A program made the translations under genes and the position numbers. The notes below the pieces were generated by a model. It did not search any database, was not told the origin of the DNA, and saw only the letters and a program-made list of their open reading frames with translations. Shown here one piece after another: positions 34,622-42,324 of a stretch of 59,862 bases of DNA. The stretch is from JBDKGH01 sp039798265 (GTDB lineage: Bacteria; Bacteroidota; Bacteroidia; Flavobacteriales_D; Sanyastnellaceae), in NCBI GenBank assembly GCA_039798265.1, contig JBDKGH010000067.1:1-59862 (forward strand), in the 5' to 3' direction. Each line of letters starts with the position of its first letter. Positions within the stretch are counted from its first letter, which is position 1.

Positions 34622-34867
34622 AAAATGGTTAAAGTTTATAGGTGCAATTTAAATAGTAAAATAATTAATTAATTATATGGTTTTTAATTATTATGATTAT
34701 GTTTAGCTGAATGAGATAACGAGTATAAATTGTGTATAGGTATTTTCATTTATTTCATAATTCCAAAGGGCGGTTGGTCGGTCAAATAGCGATGTTGGTG
34801 TACGGGTTTGTGCGTTTTATCACCTATTTATGGTGCTTGATCCCTCGTTTAAGCCTTTTTTATCGAA
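34622..34867. other. AT-rich intergenic region between the PAS-like gene and the E1 cassette
   Basis: A stretch of about 250 bp with low GC at its left end (attaattaattatatgg) and a GGTTGGTCGGTC tandem repeat near 34773. It must hold the divergent promoters of the PAS-like gene and the plus-strand cassette. I find no clean TAnnTTTG box, no hairpin with a T tract and no RNA-gene-like structure. Confidence 0.4.
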
Positions 34868-35023
34868 ATGAACACTGAAGTGTTGATGGCCAAAGAGATG
34901 CCTACCCGATTTTGGGGAGGCTGGAGGGTACCTTTACCCTTGATAATTCACAGCAAAATCGCTGAAATTGAAGGTCGAGGAGATACGAGCAATAGGGAAT
35001 CACATGCTTTTTCGTTTGGCTGA
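34868..35023 (+). CDS. Short ORF overlapping the start of the E1-like gene (candidate peptide)
   Basis: A 51-codon frame, ATG at 34868 to TGA at 35023, in a different frame from the E1-like gene and ending 20 nt inside it. Its product has a basic/aromatic and hydrophobic middle (RFWGGWRVPLPLIIHSK) and a polar tail ending ESHAFSFG. No homologue is known to me. Small ORFs that directly precede E1-like enzymes can encode modified peptides (as in microcin C), but this one could equally be a chance frame. Kept because of its position. Confidence 0.2.
   Translation: MNTEVLMAKEMPTRFWGGWRVPLPLIIHSKIAEIEGRGDTSNRESHAFSFG
34871..34884. promoter_or_regulatory. 14-bp inverted repeat upstream of the E1-like gene
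   Basis: AACACT (34871-34876) pairs with AGTGTT (34879-34884) around a 2-nt centre. The size and symmetry fit a dimeric regulator site, and the XRE or response regulators nearby are possible binders. It lies inside the short ORF at 34868, so it may instead be coding. Confidence 0.3.
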
Positions 35024-36050
35024 TCCAAAGGACAGGGCAATTTATACCTCGTTGTTTCAAACGTTTCCACACCTTAAAACCTTTGATACCATTGAGCATC
35101 AAGTAAAGGAGCTCATACGTATCGAAAATCCAACACGCGTTTTTGATCCCTTCGAATTGGCTGATTTAGCCATGAATAGAATAGGTGAGGATTCCGATTC
35201 TTTTGGTTGCTGGGTTTATTATCCCTGGCTCCAAAGTGTGGTGCATATTTTAGAAGAGGAAGATTTTTTGCGCTTGCGCACGTCGCGGAATTGGTACAAG
35301 ATAACCCCAGAAGAGCAGCGGCTTTTAGCTTCTAAAAGCGTTGGTGTTATTGGGCTTTCGGTAGGTCATGCTGTAGTGATGGCCTTGGTGATGGAAGGAA
35401 TTGGGGGAGAAATTCGAATAGCTGATTTCGATACGCTTGATTTAAGCAATTGTAATCGAATAAGAACGCCATTGACCAACTTGGGATTGAAAAAAACCGA
35501 GATGGCCAAACGAGATATAGCGGAAGTTAATCCTTTTCTAAAGGTGACGTTGATGGAGGAGGGATTCACGGCATCGAATGCCGATGTGTTTTTCCAATCA
35601 CCACGACCGCTGGATTTAATTATTGAAGAATGCGATAGCGGCGACATGAAAGTATTAGCTCGCATGAAAGCCAGTGAATACCGCGTACCGTTATTGATGG
35701 AAACCAGTGATAGAGGGGTGTTGGATATAGAGCGTTATGATCTAGATCCTGCTACACCACTTTTACATGGACGATTGACTAAAGAGGACTATCGCCCCGA
35801 CCTCAGTTCAGAGGAAAAAAGGGCGATACTGCTGAAGACCATAGATTTTTCTAAAGTTTCCGAGAGAGGATTGATGTCCATGTCGGAAATAGGAAAAACC
35901 ATTACCACATGGCCGCAGTTAGCCACCGATGTTATCAGCGGAGGCGCAACAGTGGCTATGGCAGCAAGAATGATCTTGTTGGGCGAACAATTAGAAACGA
36001 AACGAACCTATGTCGACATCTCAGCCGCAATTCGAGGGATTTCAGCATAG
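35004..36050 (+). CDS. E1/ThiF-like adenylyltransferase of the Rv1355c type, without nitroreductase
   Basis: An E1-like Rossmann adenylating enzyme, 348 aa from the ATG at 35004 (a TTG at 34968 is also possible). It shows VGVIGLSVGHAVV at the nucleotide loop (an atypical form of GxGxxG) and IADFDTLDLSNCNRIR, the E1 acidic/Asn-Arg motif. IEECDSGDMKVLAR, METSDRGVLDIERYDLDP and TWPQLATDVISGGATV are the pattern I know from the E1 half of Mycobacterium Rv1355c. That family usually continues into a nitroreductase domain, which is missing here. No obvious catalytic cysteine. The next gene, a GNAT-like acyltransferase, starts 41 bp inside its 3' end. Substrate unknown. Confidence 0.78.
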   Translation: MLFRLADPKDRAIYTSLFQTFPHLKTFDTIEHQVKELIRIENPTRVFDPFELADLAMNRIGEDSDSFGCWVYYPWLQSVVHILEEEDFLRLRTSRNWYKITPEEQRLLASKSVGVIGLSVGHAVVMALVMEGIGGEIRIADFDTLDLSNCNRIRTPLTNLGLKKTEMAKRDIAEVNPFLKVTLMEEGFTASNADVFFQSPRPLDLIIEECDSGDMKVLARMKASEYRVPLLMETSDRGVLDIERYDLDPATPLLHGRLTKEDYRPDLSSEEKRAILLKTIDFSKVSERGLMSMSEIGKTITTWPQLATDVISGGATVAMAARMILLGEQLETKRTYVDISAAIRGISA

Positions 36051-36759
36051 ACTGAACTCGCAGAAAGAAGAGCTTGAATCCATCACGATTCGAGCTTTCC
36101 GTGCTGTTGATGATATTGATTCGTGCCACCGCTTTTTACAAGGACACTTGGATGTAATCAGTGCCTTTGGATTTAAATTATCCAGTGCCACGGAGTCGTG
36201 GATGCTCGATCCGATGACATACGTGGTTATTGTAGAATCAGGTGATCGAAAACGCACTTTTGGTGGCGCTCGTATCCAGTTTCGCTCCGAGTCGAATCCT
36301 CTTCCTGTGGAAGGGGCAATAGGAGTGGAAGCTCCAGAGATTTATCCTTTCTTAGAGGCGCATCCTCAGCTAGCTGAAATATGCGGACTGTGGAATTCAG
36401 TTAACGTGGCGGGCATGGGTATCGGTAGCGTTTATAGCATCCGAGCCGCGATTGCCCTAGCTGGAATGGTAGGCGTCAAAGAAATGGTGGCTTTATGCTC
36501 AGTGCATACTTATCGAATGGCACATCGGTATGGCTTCAACTTATTGCAGGAAATTGGCAACAAAGGGGCTATTCCATATGCGGGTGCTCATCAAACAGCA
36601 CACCTGACTTATCAGTTTGATATTGACCAATTACCTAACTCACAAGAGGCCGAACGTAACCTTATTATGGATTTGCGTAAAAACCCTGACCAGGTAATAA
36701 AAGATAATGGCAATCCATCCGAACTACAGGTGCACTACCAATTGGGCATCTCCTTATAA
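36010..36759 (+). CDS. GNAT-like N-acyltransferase
   Basis: A 249-aa protein with a GNAT-type core: strands around YVVIVESGDRKRTFGGARIQF, then AEICGLWNSVNVAGMGIGSVYS, where MGIGS resembles the acyl-CoA pyrophosphate loop, then AIALAGMVGVKEMVALCSVH and YRMAHRYGFNLLQEIG. The size and layout are also those of autoinducer-synthase-like acyltransferases, but none of the LuxI-specific residues is convincingly present. It overlaps the E1-like gene by 41 bp and the sensor kinase by 53 bp, so expression is tightly coupled. I infer that it modifies the product of the E1-like enzyme. Confidence 0.7.
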   Translation: MSTSQPQFEGFQHRLNSQKEELESITIRAFRAVDDIDSCHRFLQGHLDVISAFGFKLSSATESWMLDPMTYVVIVESGDRKRTFGGARIQFRSESNPLPVEGAIGVEAPEIYPFLEAHPQLAEICGLWNSVNVAGMGIGSVYSIRAAIALAGMVGVKEMVALCSVHTYRMAHRYGFNLLQEIGNKGAIPYAGAHQTAHLTYQFDIDQLPNSQEAERNLIMDLRKNPDQVIKDNGNPSELQVHYQLGISL

Positions 36760-38884
36760 ATTGTTCTTCATTCTGCTCGCTTTTCAGCTAAGCGGGACTC
36801 TTTTTGCTGCAGGACAAAGTCCTCAAGATGCAGTGAAAGGAGAGATTATTTCACAAGAAGCCGTCGTTTCCGAATCAGATGATGTTCGGGATATTCTCCA
36901 AAATAGTCAATTTGAATTAGTGACCGGTAAGACGGCCAATTTCGGGTTGACAGATAAAACGGTATATCTGCGATTCACTGTGGCTGATCATCGATTGACT
37001 AATGAAGATCTCCTCCTGTACATTGATAATCCCTTGCTGGATGTGGTCAACTTGTATTGTGTTGATTCCGTTCCTCAGTTGTTGGGGAAAAAGGGCGAAT
37101 CTGTAGCTTATGCAGAACGCAGTTCTGGTGAACCGGGCTTTTTGTTCGATGTGCCCTTTGATGGAAAAGGGACGCATTCTTTTTTATTACAAGTAAAAAG
37201 TGATGAGCAGATTGTGGTGCCTATTTCTTTGGGCACGCGGTCATCTTATTTCGACAAACTACACACCATTGAATTGTTTTTTGCCGTTTATTTTGGTTTG
37301 GTGTTGGTCATGATCATGTACAATCTATTTGTATGGGTTAGTGTACGAGATCGACTCTATCTGCACTACATTTTATACATCATAACAGTAGGGTTAACGC
37401 AGTTCGTTTTGGGAGGATATGCCAATAAATATTTGTGGCCATTTTCTTCCTCACTTCCGATTTATGCATCTTCGATTATCCCTATTTTGAGTGGATTGAC
37501 CACCATTTCGTTCACGAGAATTTTTATTCAAACCAAGCGATTTACGCCGTTTGTAGATAAGGTGCTTTACTTTTTCAGTGGTTCTTATGTGGTGGCAATC
37601 ATCGTAACGCTCATGGGCTATGGTGGCTACGCACAATTGATCATTAATGCGAATGCAGCATCTGCCTTTATTCTGATTTATGCTGGTTATAAATCTGTAA
37701 AAGGAGGCTATCGTCCAGCACGTTTTTTCTTGCTAGCCTTTGCGTCTTTTTTAACGGGTGTAACGTTAATGGCTTTGAAAAACTTTGGCATTTTGGCGCC
37801 CAATATGTTGACCAATTATTCGGTTACGGTTGGGTCAGGACTAGAAGCCACCTTACTGTCTTTTGCACTGGCCGATAGGATCAACACGTTTAAGAAGGAA
37901 AAAGAGGAATCGCAACAAAAGGCACTTGCCGTGATGCAAGAAAATCAGCGTCTAATAGAAGAACAAAATGTACGATTGGAAAACATGGTGCATGAACGCA
38001 CCTTGGATTTGGAGAAATCGAACGAGGAGTTAAGTGTTACGTTGAACGACTTACGATTAACTCAGAAGCAACTGGTAGATTCTGAAAAGTTGGCTTCTCT
38101 CGGTCAAATGACAGCGGGTATTGCGCATGAAATCAATAATCCGATCAACTTTGTTCAATCCAACGTTCAGCCTTTGAAACGTGATATAGATGATTTATTA
38201 GAACTGATTGAGGGCATCTCTGAAATTAATCCTGGTGAAACCAACGATGAGCGAATTATCGCGTTGAAGAAAAAATACCAAGAGTTGGACATGGACTACC
38301 TGAAAAAGGAAGTGAACCAACTTATGGGAGGTATAGAAGAAGGCGCGAAGAGAACAGCTGAAATTGTTCGAGCACTTCGCGTGTTTTCTAGAATGGATCG
38401 CGATACTGCGGTGAATGCGAGTGTGAATGATTGCATCAATTCAACCTTAGTAGTAATGAAGAGTGTTACGAAGGGCGAGGTGATCATTTCTAAAGAGCTA
38501 GAAGAGGAGCTGCCTTTGATTAGCTGTTATCCCGGTAAACTCAATCAGGTATTCATGAACATACTGACTAATGCTGTGCAAGCTACGCGAGGAAAGGGTC
38601 AGATGGTAGCTGATCGAATGGTAAAGATCAAATCTTCATTTAACGAAAAGTCGGTACTCATTGAAATCACCGATAATGGAGTGGGGATGGATGAGACCAC
38701 GCGGAGTAAAATATTTGATCCGTTTTTCACCACTAAAGGTGTTGGGGAAGGCACTGGATTAGGGCTTTCTATAGCTATGGGTATAGTAAAAGAGCACGAT
38801 GGTGAAATAGAAGTATACAGTGAAGTGGGGAATGGTACGAGATTCCTTATAAATTTACCTCGTTTTAACACCACGCACACTTAA
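36707..38884 (+). CDS. 7TMR-DISM sensor histidine kinase
   Basis: A 725-aa membrane kinase. A signal peptide (about residues 12-36) leads to an extracytoplasmic 7TMR-DISMED2-like beta domain (about 48-175, with TVYLRFTVADH), a 7TMR-DISM seven-helix domain (about 188-392), a coiled coil (395-460), a HisKA domain with His474 (GIAHEINNPINF) and an HATPase domain (NAVQAT, DNGVGMD, GTGLGL). DISMED2 domains are predicted carbohydrate- or small-molecule-binding sensors. The ATG at 36707 overlaps the previous gene by 53 bp; a TTG at 36761 would remove the overlap but weaken the signal peptide. Likely sensor of the cassette. Confidence 0.87.
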   Translation: MAIHPNYRCTTNWASPYKLFFILLAFQLSGTLFAAGQSPQDAVKGEIISQEAVVSESDDVRDILQNSQFELVTGKTANFGLTDKTVYLRFTVADHRLTNEDLLLYIDNPLLDVVNLYCVDSVPQLLGKKGESVAYAERSSGEPGFLFDVPFDGKGTHSFLLQVKSDEQIVVPISLGTRSSYFDKLHTIELFFAVYFGLVLVMIMYNLFVWVSVRDRLYLHYILYIITVGLTQFVLGGYANKYLWPFSSSLPIYASSIIPILSGLTTISFTRIFIQTKRFTPFVDKVLYFFSGSYVVAIIVTLMGYGGYAQLIINANAASAFILIYAGYKSVKGGYRPARFFLLAFASFLTGVTLMALKNFGILAPNMLTNYSVTVGSGLEATLLSFALADRINTFKKEKEESQQKALAVMQENQRLIEEQNVRLENMVHERTLDLEKSNEELSVTLNDLRLTQKQLVDSEKLASLGQMTAGIAHEINNPINFVQSNVQPLKRDIDDLLELIEGISEINPGETNDERIIALKKKYQELDMDYLKKEVNQLMGGIEEGAKRTAEIVRALRVFSRMDRDTAVNASVNDCINSTLVVMKSVTKGEVIISKELEEELPLISCYPGKLNQVFMNILTNAVQATRGKGQMVADRMVKIKSSFNEKSVLIEITDNGVGMDETTRSKIFDPFFTTKGVGEGTGLGLSIAMGIVKEHDGEIEVYSEVGNGTRFLINLPRFNTTHT

Positions 38885-38894
38885 GCCAACAAAG

Positions 38895-39989
38895 ATGGCT
38901 GAAAACCGACCACGCCTTTTATACTTAGATGACGAGGAACAAAATCTCGTTGCCTTCAAAGCCTTATTTCGTAGAGATTATGAAATCTTTACTACTACGT
39001 CTCCTCAAGAAGCTGTAGCTTATTTGGCTGAGCACGAAGTTCAAGTCATGCTTTCGGATCAAAAAATGCCGGAAGTAAGTGGCGTTGAATTTTTCGAATT
39101 GACTTTAGCCGAATTCCCATACGCTGTTCGTGTATTAGTAACTGGCTATGCCGATATGGATGCGGTTATTGATGCCATAAACAAAGGTCAAGTATATCGA
39201 TATGTGGCCAAGCCGTGGAATGAAAATGATTTGCGCATTTGCATTAATAATGCAATTGATAAATACGAGCGTGAAAAGGAACTGCGCCAAAAAACTGCTC
39301 GTTTGGAAAAGGCCAATGGTGAGTTAGAGAAATTTGTTTACAGCGCCTCACACGATTTACGAGCGCCTCTTGTCAGTATGCGAGGAGTGATCAAATTGGC
39401 CAAGCACGATCAATTAGATGAAAAATCTGTGGAGTACATGGATATGATTGATCGCAGTGCTGTTAAGCTCGATCAGTTTCTTCAAAACATTATTCATTAC
39501 TATCAAAATCTAAAGAGCGATGAGTTGTTGACAGAGATCAATATGACTCAAATGCTTGAAGAGAAAATTGAGAAGCAAAAGATGATGGGTAATGCCGAAC
39601 GAGTGAGCTTTCAAGTTTCGGTGAATCAAAATGTACCATTGAAGACAGACGAGCACCGCTTGCGTATGGTGCTGTCGAATATTATCTCTAATGCCATCCG
39701 CTTTCAAGATGAGGAGAAAACGCAAGGAGAAGTGGACATTCAAGTAGTAGTAAACCCTGATAGGCTTACCGTGCGCATTGCGGATAATGGCATAGGCATT
39801 AGTGAGGAAACACTTCCACATATTTTTGATATGTTCTTCCGAACCACCGAACAATCAATCGGCACCGGTACTGGTATAGGCTTGTATATTGCAAAAGAAG
39901 CCACAGAGAAATTGGGAGGGAAAATTAGCGTATCTTCCGAACTGAAGAAAGGAACACGTTTTACTATTGAAATACCGAATCGTGCATAG
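38895..39989 (+). CDS. Hybrid REC-HisKA-HATPase kinase
   Basis: A 364-aa soluble protein. The N-terminal REC domain has Asp55 (LSDQKMP) with Lys106 in VAKPWN. A coiled coil follows, then HisKA with His153 (YSASHDLRAPL) and an HATPase domain (SNAIRF, DNGIGIS, GTGIGL). It probably receives phosphate from the 7TMR kinase through REC, and then phosphorylates another regulator, with the REC gene that starts directly after its stop as the natural candidate. Eleven bp separate it from the upstream kinase. Confidence 0.88.
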   Translation: MAENRPRLLYLDDEEQNLVAFKALFRRDYEIFTTTSPQEAVAYLAEHEVQVMLSDQKMPEVSGVEFFELTLAEFPYAVRVLVTGYADMDAVIDAINKGQVYRYVAKPWNENDLRICINNAIDKYEREKELRQKTARLEKANGELEKFVYSASHDLRAPLVSMRGVIKLAKHDQLDEKSVEYMDMIDRSAVKLDQFLQNIIHYYQNLKSDELLTEINMTQMLEEKIEKQKMMGNAERVSFQVSVNQNVPLKTDEHRLRMVLSNIISNAIRFQDEEKTQGEVDIQVVVNPDRLTVRIADNGIGISEETLPHIFDMFFRTTEQSIGTGTGIGLYIAKEATEKLGGKISVSSELKKGTRFTIEIPNRA

Positions 39990-40382
39990 ATGAAGAAGTT
40001 GAGAGTTTTTTTGGTGGATGATAATGACATCGATTTGACGGTGAATAATAAGCTTATACAGCTTGCTGAGATCACAAAGGACATCGTCGTTTTTAGTTCT
40101 GCGACAGCGTTTTTGAATAAAATTCAAAATGATGCAGCCCTCGATCAATGGGATAATATTTTGCTGTTAGACATCATGATGCCTGGCATGAGTGGTTTTG
40201 ATTGTATGGTCGAGTTTGAAAAGTTACCCGACTCCATCACCTCACAATTCAGGGTGTTCATGTTATCAAGTAGCATCGATCGCAATGATATTCGACGAGC
40301 GGAGCAGACAAAATTTGTCAAGCGAGTTCTCGAAAAACCCTTGGACACTTACTTGTTAAAGAGATTATTAAAAGAGTCATAA
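39990..40382 (+). CDS. Single-domain response regulator
   Basis: A 130-aa REC domain with VDDNDID, phospho-acceptor Asp61 (LLLDIMMPGMSG), Ser switch (MLSSSIDR) and Lys (VLEKPLD). No output domain, so it acts by protein-protein contact or as a phosphate shuttle. It starts on the base after the previous stop and ends in a strong terminator, closing the cassette. Confidence 0.9.
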   Translation: MKKLRVFLVDDNDIDLTVNNKLIQLAEITKDIVVFSSATAFLNKIQNDAALDQWDNILLLDIMMPGMSGFDCMVEFEKLPDSITSQFRVFMLSSSIDRNDIRRAEQTKFVKRVLEKPLDTYLLKRLLKES

Positions 40383-40411
40383 AAAAAGCCCGCTGCTGAA
40401 AGCGGGCTTTT
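40382..40411 (+). terminator. Intrinsic terminator ending the E1/kinase cassette
   Basis: AAAAAGCCCGCT (40382-40393) pairs with AGCGGGCTTTTT (40100 offset: 40400-40411), loop of 6 nt, followed by T-rich sequence. It starts at the last base of the response-regulator stop. Confidence 0.85.
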
Positions 40412-40433
40412 TCTTGATCGAAAGATTGTTCGA

Positions 40434-41561
40434 TTATTTGATGTATCTCCAATCTTGGTTGTTTTTGATGCTTTTCAAAGAATGGTAAATCAACTTGATT
40501 ACATTCTCTACATCGTCTTTGTGAACCATTTCTACCGTGGTGTGCATATAGCGCAATGGTAAAGAAATGAGGGCGCTGGCAACACCTGCATTGCTATAGG
40601 CAAATGCATCGGTATCCGTGCCAGTGCTGCGCGAAACAGCAGCGCGTTGGAATGGGATGTCGTGTTTCTCTGCATTGCCAATGATGTGTTCGAGCAGGTT
40701 GTTTTGAACCGCAGGACCATAGCTTACCACAGGGCCTTTGCCGCAAGCTAAGTCGCCATTGGCAATTTTATTCATCATAGGAGTTTGGGAGTCGTGGCAC
40801 ACGTCTGTAATAATGGCAACATCCGGTTGAATGCGATGAGCGATCATCTCTGCTCCACGAAGACCGATTTCTTCCTGAACGGAGTTGGTGAAATACACTC
40901 CGAAAGGAAGTTTATCTTTATTCTCTTTCAGCATACGTGCTACTTCAGCGATCATGTATCCGCCAATGCGATTATCGAGTGCGCGGCCGAGATAAAATTT
41001 ATCGTTGAGTACAATGAACTCGTCTTCGAATGTGGCTACGCAGCCTACGTGAATGCCCATTTTTTCTACTTCTTCACGGTTGGTGGCGCCTACATCTAGG
41101 AAGATGTTTTTCATGCTAGGTGTTTCTTCCTTTTCAGCACGTGTGTGGATAGCGGGCCATCCGAATACACCTGTAACAAAACCTTTTTTGGTATGGATGT
41201 TTACGCGCTTGCTTGGAGCAATCATGTGATCGCTACCACCATTGCGGCGAAGGTAGATGTATCCATCTGGTGTGATGTAATGCACAAACCACGAAATTTC
41301 ATCGGCGTGCGCTTCGACCACTACTTTATAAGGAGCATCTGGGTTGATAACCCCTACCACCGTTCCGTAGGTGTCAACCATATGGGTATCTACATAGGGG
41401 CGAATGTAATCGAGCCACAATTGCTGGCCTGGCGATTCGAAACCAGTAGGCGATGCATTGTTAATGTATTTCTCAAGGAAAGCAAGAGAAGCTGCATTGG
41501 CAAAGGTTTTACCTTTCTTAGCAGGCTTTGATTCTTTTTTAGATGAACTTTTTTTAGCCAT
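40434..41561 (-). CDS. M42-family metalloaminopeptidase
   Basis: A 375-aa dinuclear-metal peptidase of the glutamyl aminopeptidase/endoglucanase M group. Recognisable metal-site segments are VVEAHADEISW, RALDNRIGG and VQEEIGLRGA, with TDTDAFAYSNAG and RYMHTTVE near the C-terminus. The N-terminus is Lys/Ser-rich (residues 2-18). Start: ATG at 41561; the upstream open frame lies across the divergent promoter and is not family-like. It trims peptides in the cytoplasm. Confidence 0.9.
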   Translation of the reverse strand: MAKKSSSKKESKPAKKGKTFANAASLAFLEKYINNASPTGFESPGQQLWLDYIRPYVDTHMVDTYGTVVGVINPDAPYKVVVEAHADEISWFVHYITPDGYIYLRRNGGSDHMIAPSKRVNIHTKKGFVTGVFGWPAIHTRAEKEETPSMKNIFLDVGATNREEVEKMGIHVGCVATFEDEFIVLNDKFYLGRALDNRIGGYMIAEVARMLKENKDKLPFGVYFTNSVQEEIGLRGAEMIAHRIQPDVAIITDVCHDSQTPMMNKIANGDLACGKGPVVSYGPAVQNNLLEHIIGNAEKHDIPFQRAAVSRSTGTDTDAFAYSNAGVASALISLPLRYMHTTVEMVHKDDVENVIKLIYHSLKSIKNNQDWRYIK

Positions 41562-41582
41562 TTTGAGTTCTTTTGTTCTGTA

Positions 41583-41596
41583 CGAAAATAACTTTG
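41583..41596. promoter_or_regulatory. Overlapping divergent -7 boxes (M42 peptidase and mnmD)
   Basis: The plus strand has TAACTTTG (41589-41596), an exact match for mnmD. The minus strand has TATTTTCG (41583-41590), a near match for the peptidase gene. They share two bases, so RNA polymerase can use only one at a time. Confidence 0.45.
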
Positions 41597-41630
41597 CTTT
41601 GGGAATGTGCTTGCCAACATTTCGTAAATC

Positions 41631-42320
41631 ATGAACAAAGACACTAACAATAAGTCCCCACTGATTACCGAGGTAATTACCACCGGCGACGGAACGGTAT
41701 CTCTTTATCGTCCTGATATAGATGAAACCTATCATTCACGCCATGGCGCGGTGCAAGAGTCGCTGCATGTTTTTATTCGATCGGGCCTAGAGTTGTTAGT
41801 GGGAAAAAAAGAAGTTCATGTGTTAGAGGTAGGTCTAGGAACCGCGCTGAACGCCTTTTTAACCTTACTCAAGGCAGAAGAAAGTGGCGTAAAGATTTTT
41901 TACACCTCATTAGAAACCTATCCCTTGCCTTACGAAGTGTGGTCTCAGGTGACTTATCCCTCGAATGAGCAAGAGCAGGAGAGCTTTAATGCTATCCACG
42001 AGGCCAAATGGAATGAATGGGTAGAAATCACGCCGTTTTTTTCCATTCGAAAATTAGAGGCTTCCGCCTTTACGGTGGAGTTAGAAGTGGAGAGTTTTGA
42101 TCTGATGTATTACGATGCCTTCGGTCCACGAGCGCAATCGGAAATGTGGAGTGTGGATTTATTCGCTCGACTCACAAGGTGGATGAAGCCCCAATCTACA
42201 TGGGTGACCTATTGCGCGAAAGGACAAGTTCGTCGCGATTTGGAAAGTTGTGGTTGGGTAATGGAAAGAATTCCTGGCCCTCCTGGAAAACGAGAAATGC
42301 TAAGAGGTACTAAAAAATAA
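41631..42320 (+). CDS. mnmD: tRNA (mnm5s2U34) methyltransferase MnmD
   Basis: A 229-aa SAM-dependent methyltransferase that makes the last step of mnm5s2U at the wobble base of some tRNAs. Key segments are YRPDIDETYHSRHGAVQESLHVF, the SAM loop VLEVGLGTALNAFLT, YYDAFGPRAQSEMW and CAKGQVRRDL. It corresponds to the N-terminal (C1) half of MnmC; the FAD oxidoreductase half is absent, the usual MnmD form. Confidence 0.9.
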   Translation: MNKDTNNKSPLITEVITTGDGTVSLYRPDIDETYHSRHGAVQESLHVFIRSGLELLVGKKEVHVLEVGLGTALNAFLTLLKAEESGVKIFYTSLETYPLPYEVWSQVTYPSNEQEQESFNAIHEAKWNEWVEITPFFSIRKLEASAFTVELEVESFDLMYYDAFGPRAQSEMWSVDLFARLTRWMKPQSTWVTYCAKGQVRRDLESCGWVMERIPGPPGKREMLRGTKK

Positions 42321-42324
42321 CCGA

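Noticed and set aside
34622..34867. AT-rich region before the E1 cassette as a replication origin or attachment site
   Set aside because: No DnaA-box-like clusters, no tRNA end and no duplicated ends; it looks like an ordinary long divergent promoter region.
35366..35665. Minus-strand open frame inside the E1-like gene
   Set aside because: It is a shadow frame opposite a gene with clear E1 motifs and has no recognisable protein features.
41562..41735. Upstream extension of the M42 peptidase frame
   Set aside because: It crosses both divergent promoters and the start of mnmD; the Lys-rich MAKKSS start is more plausible.
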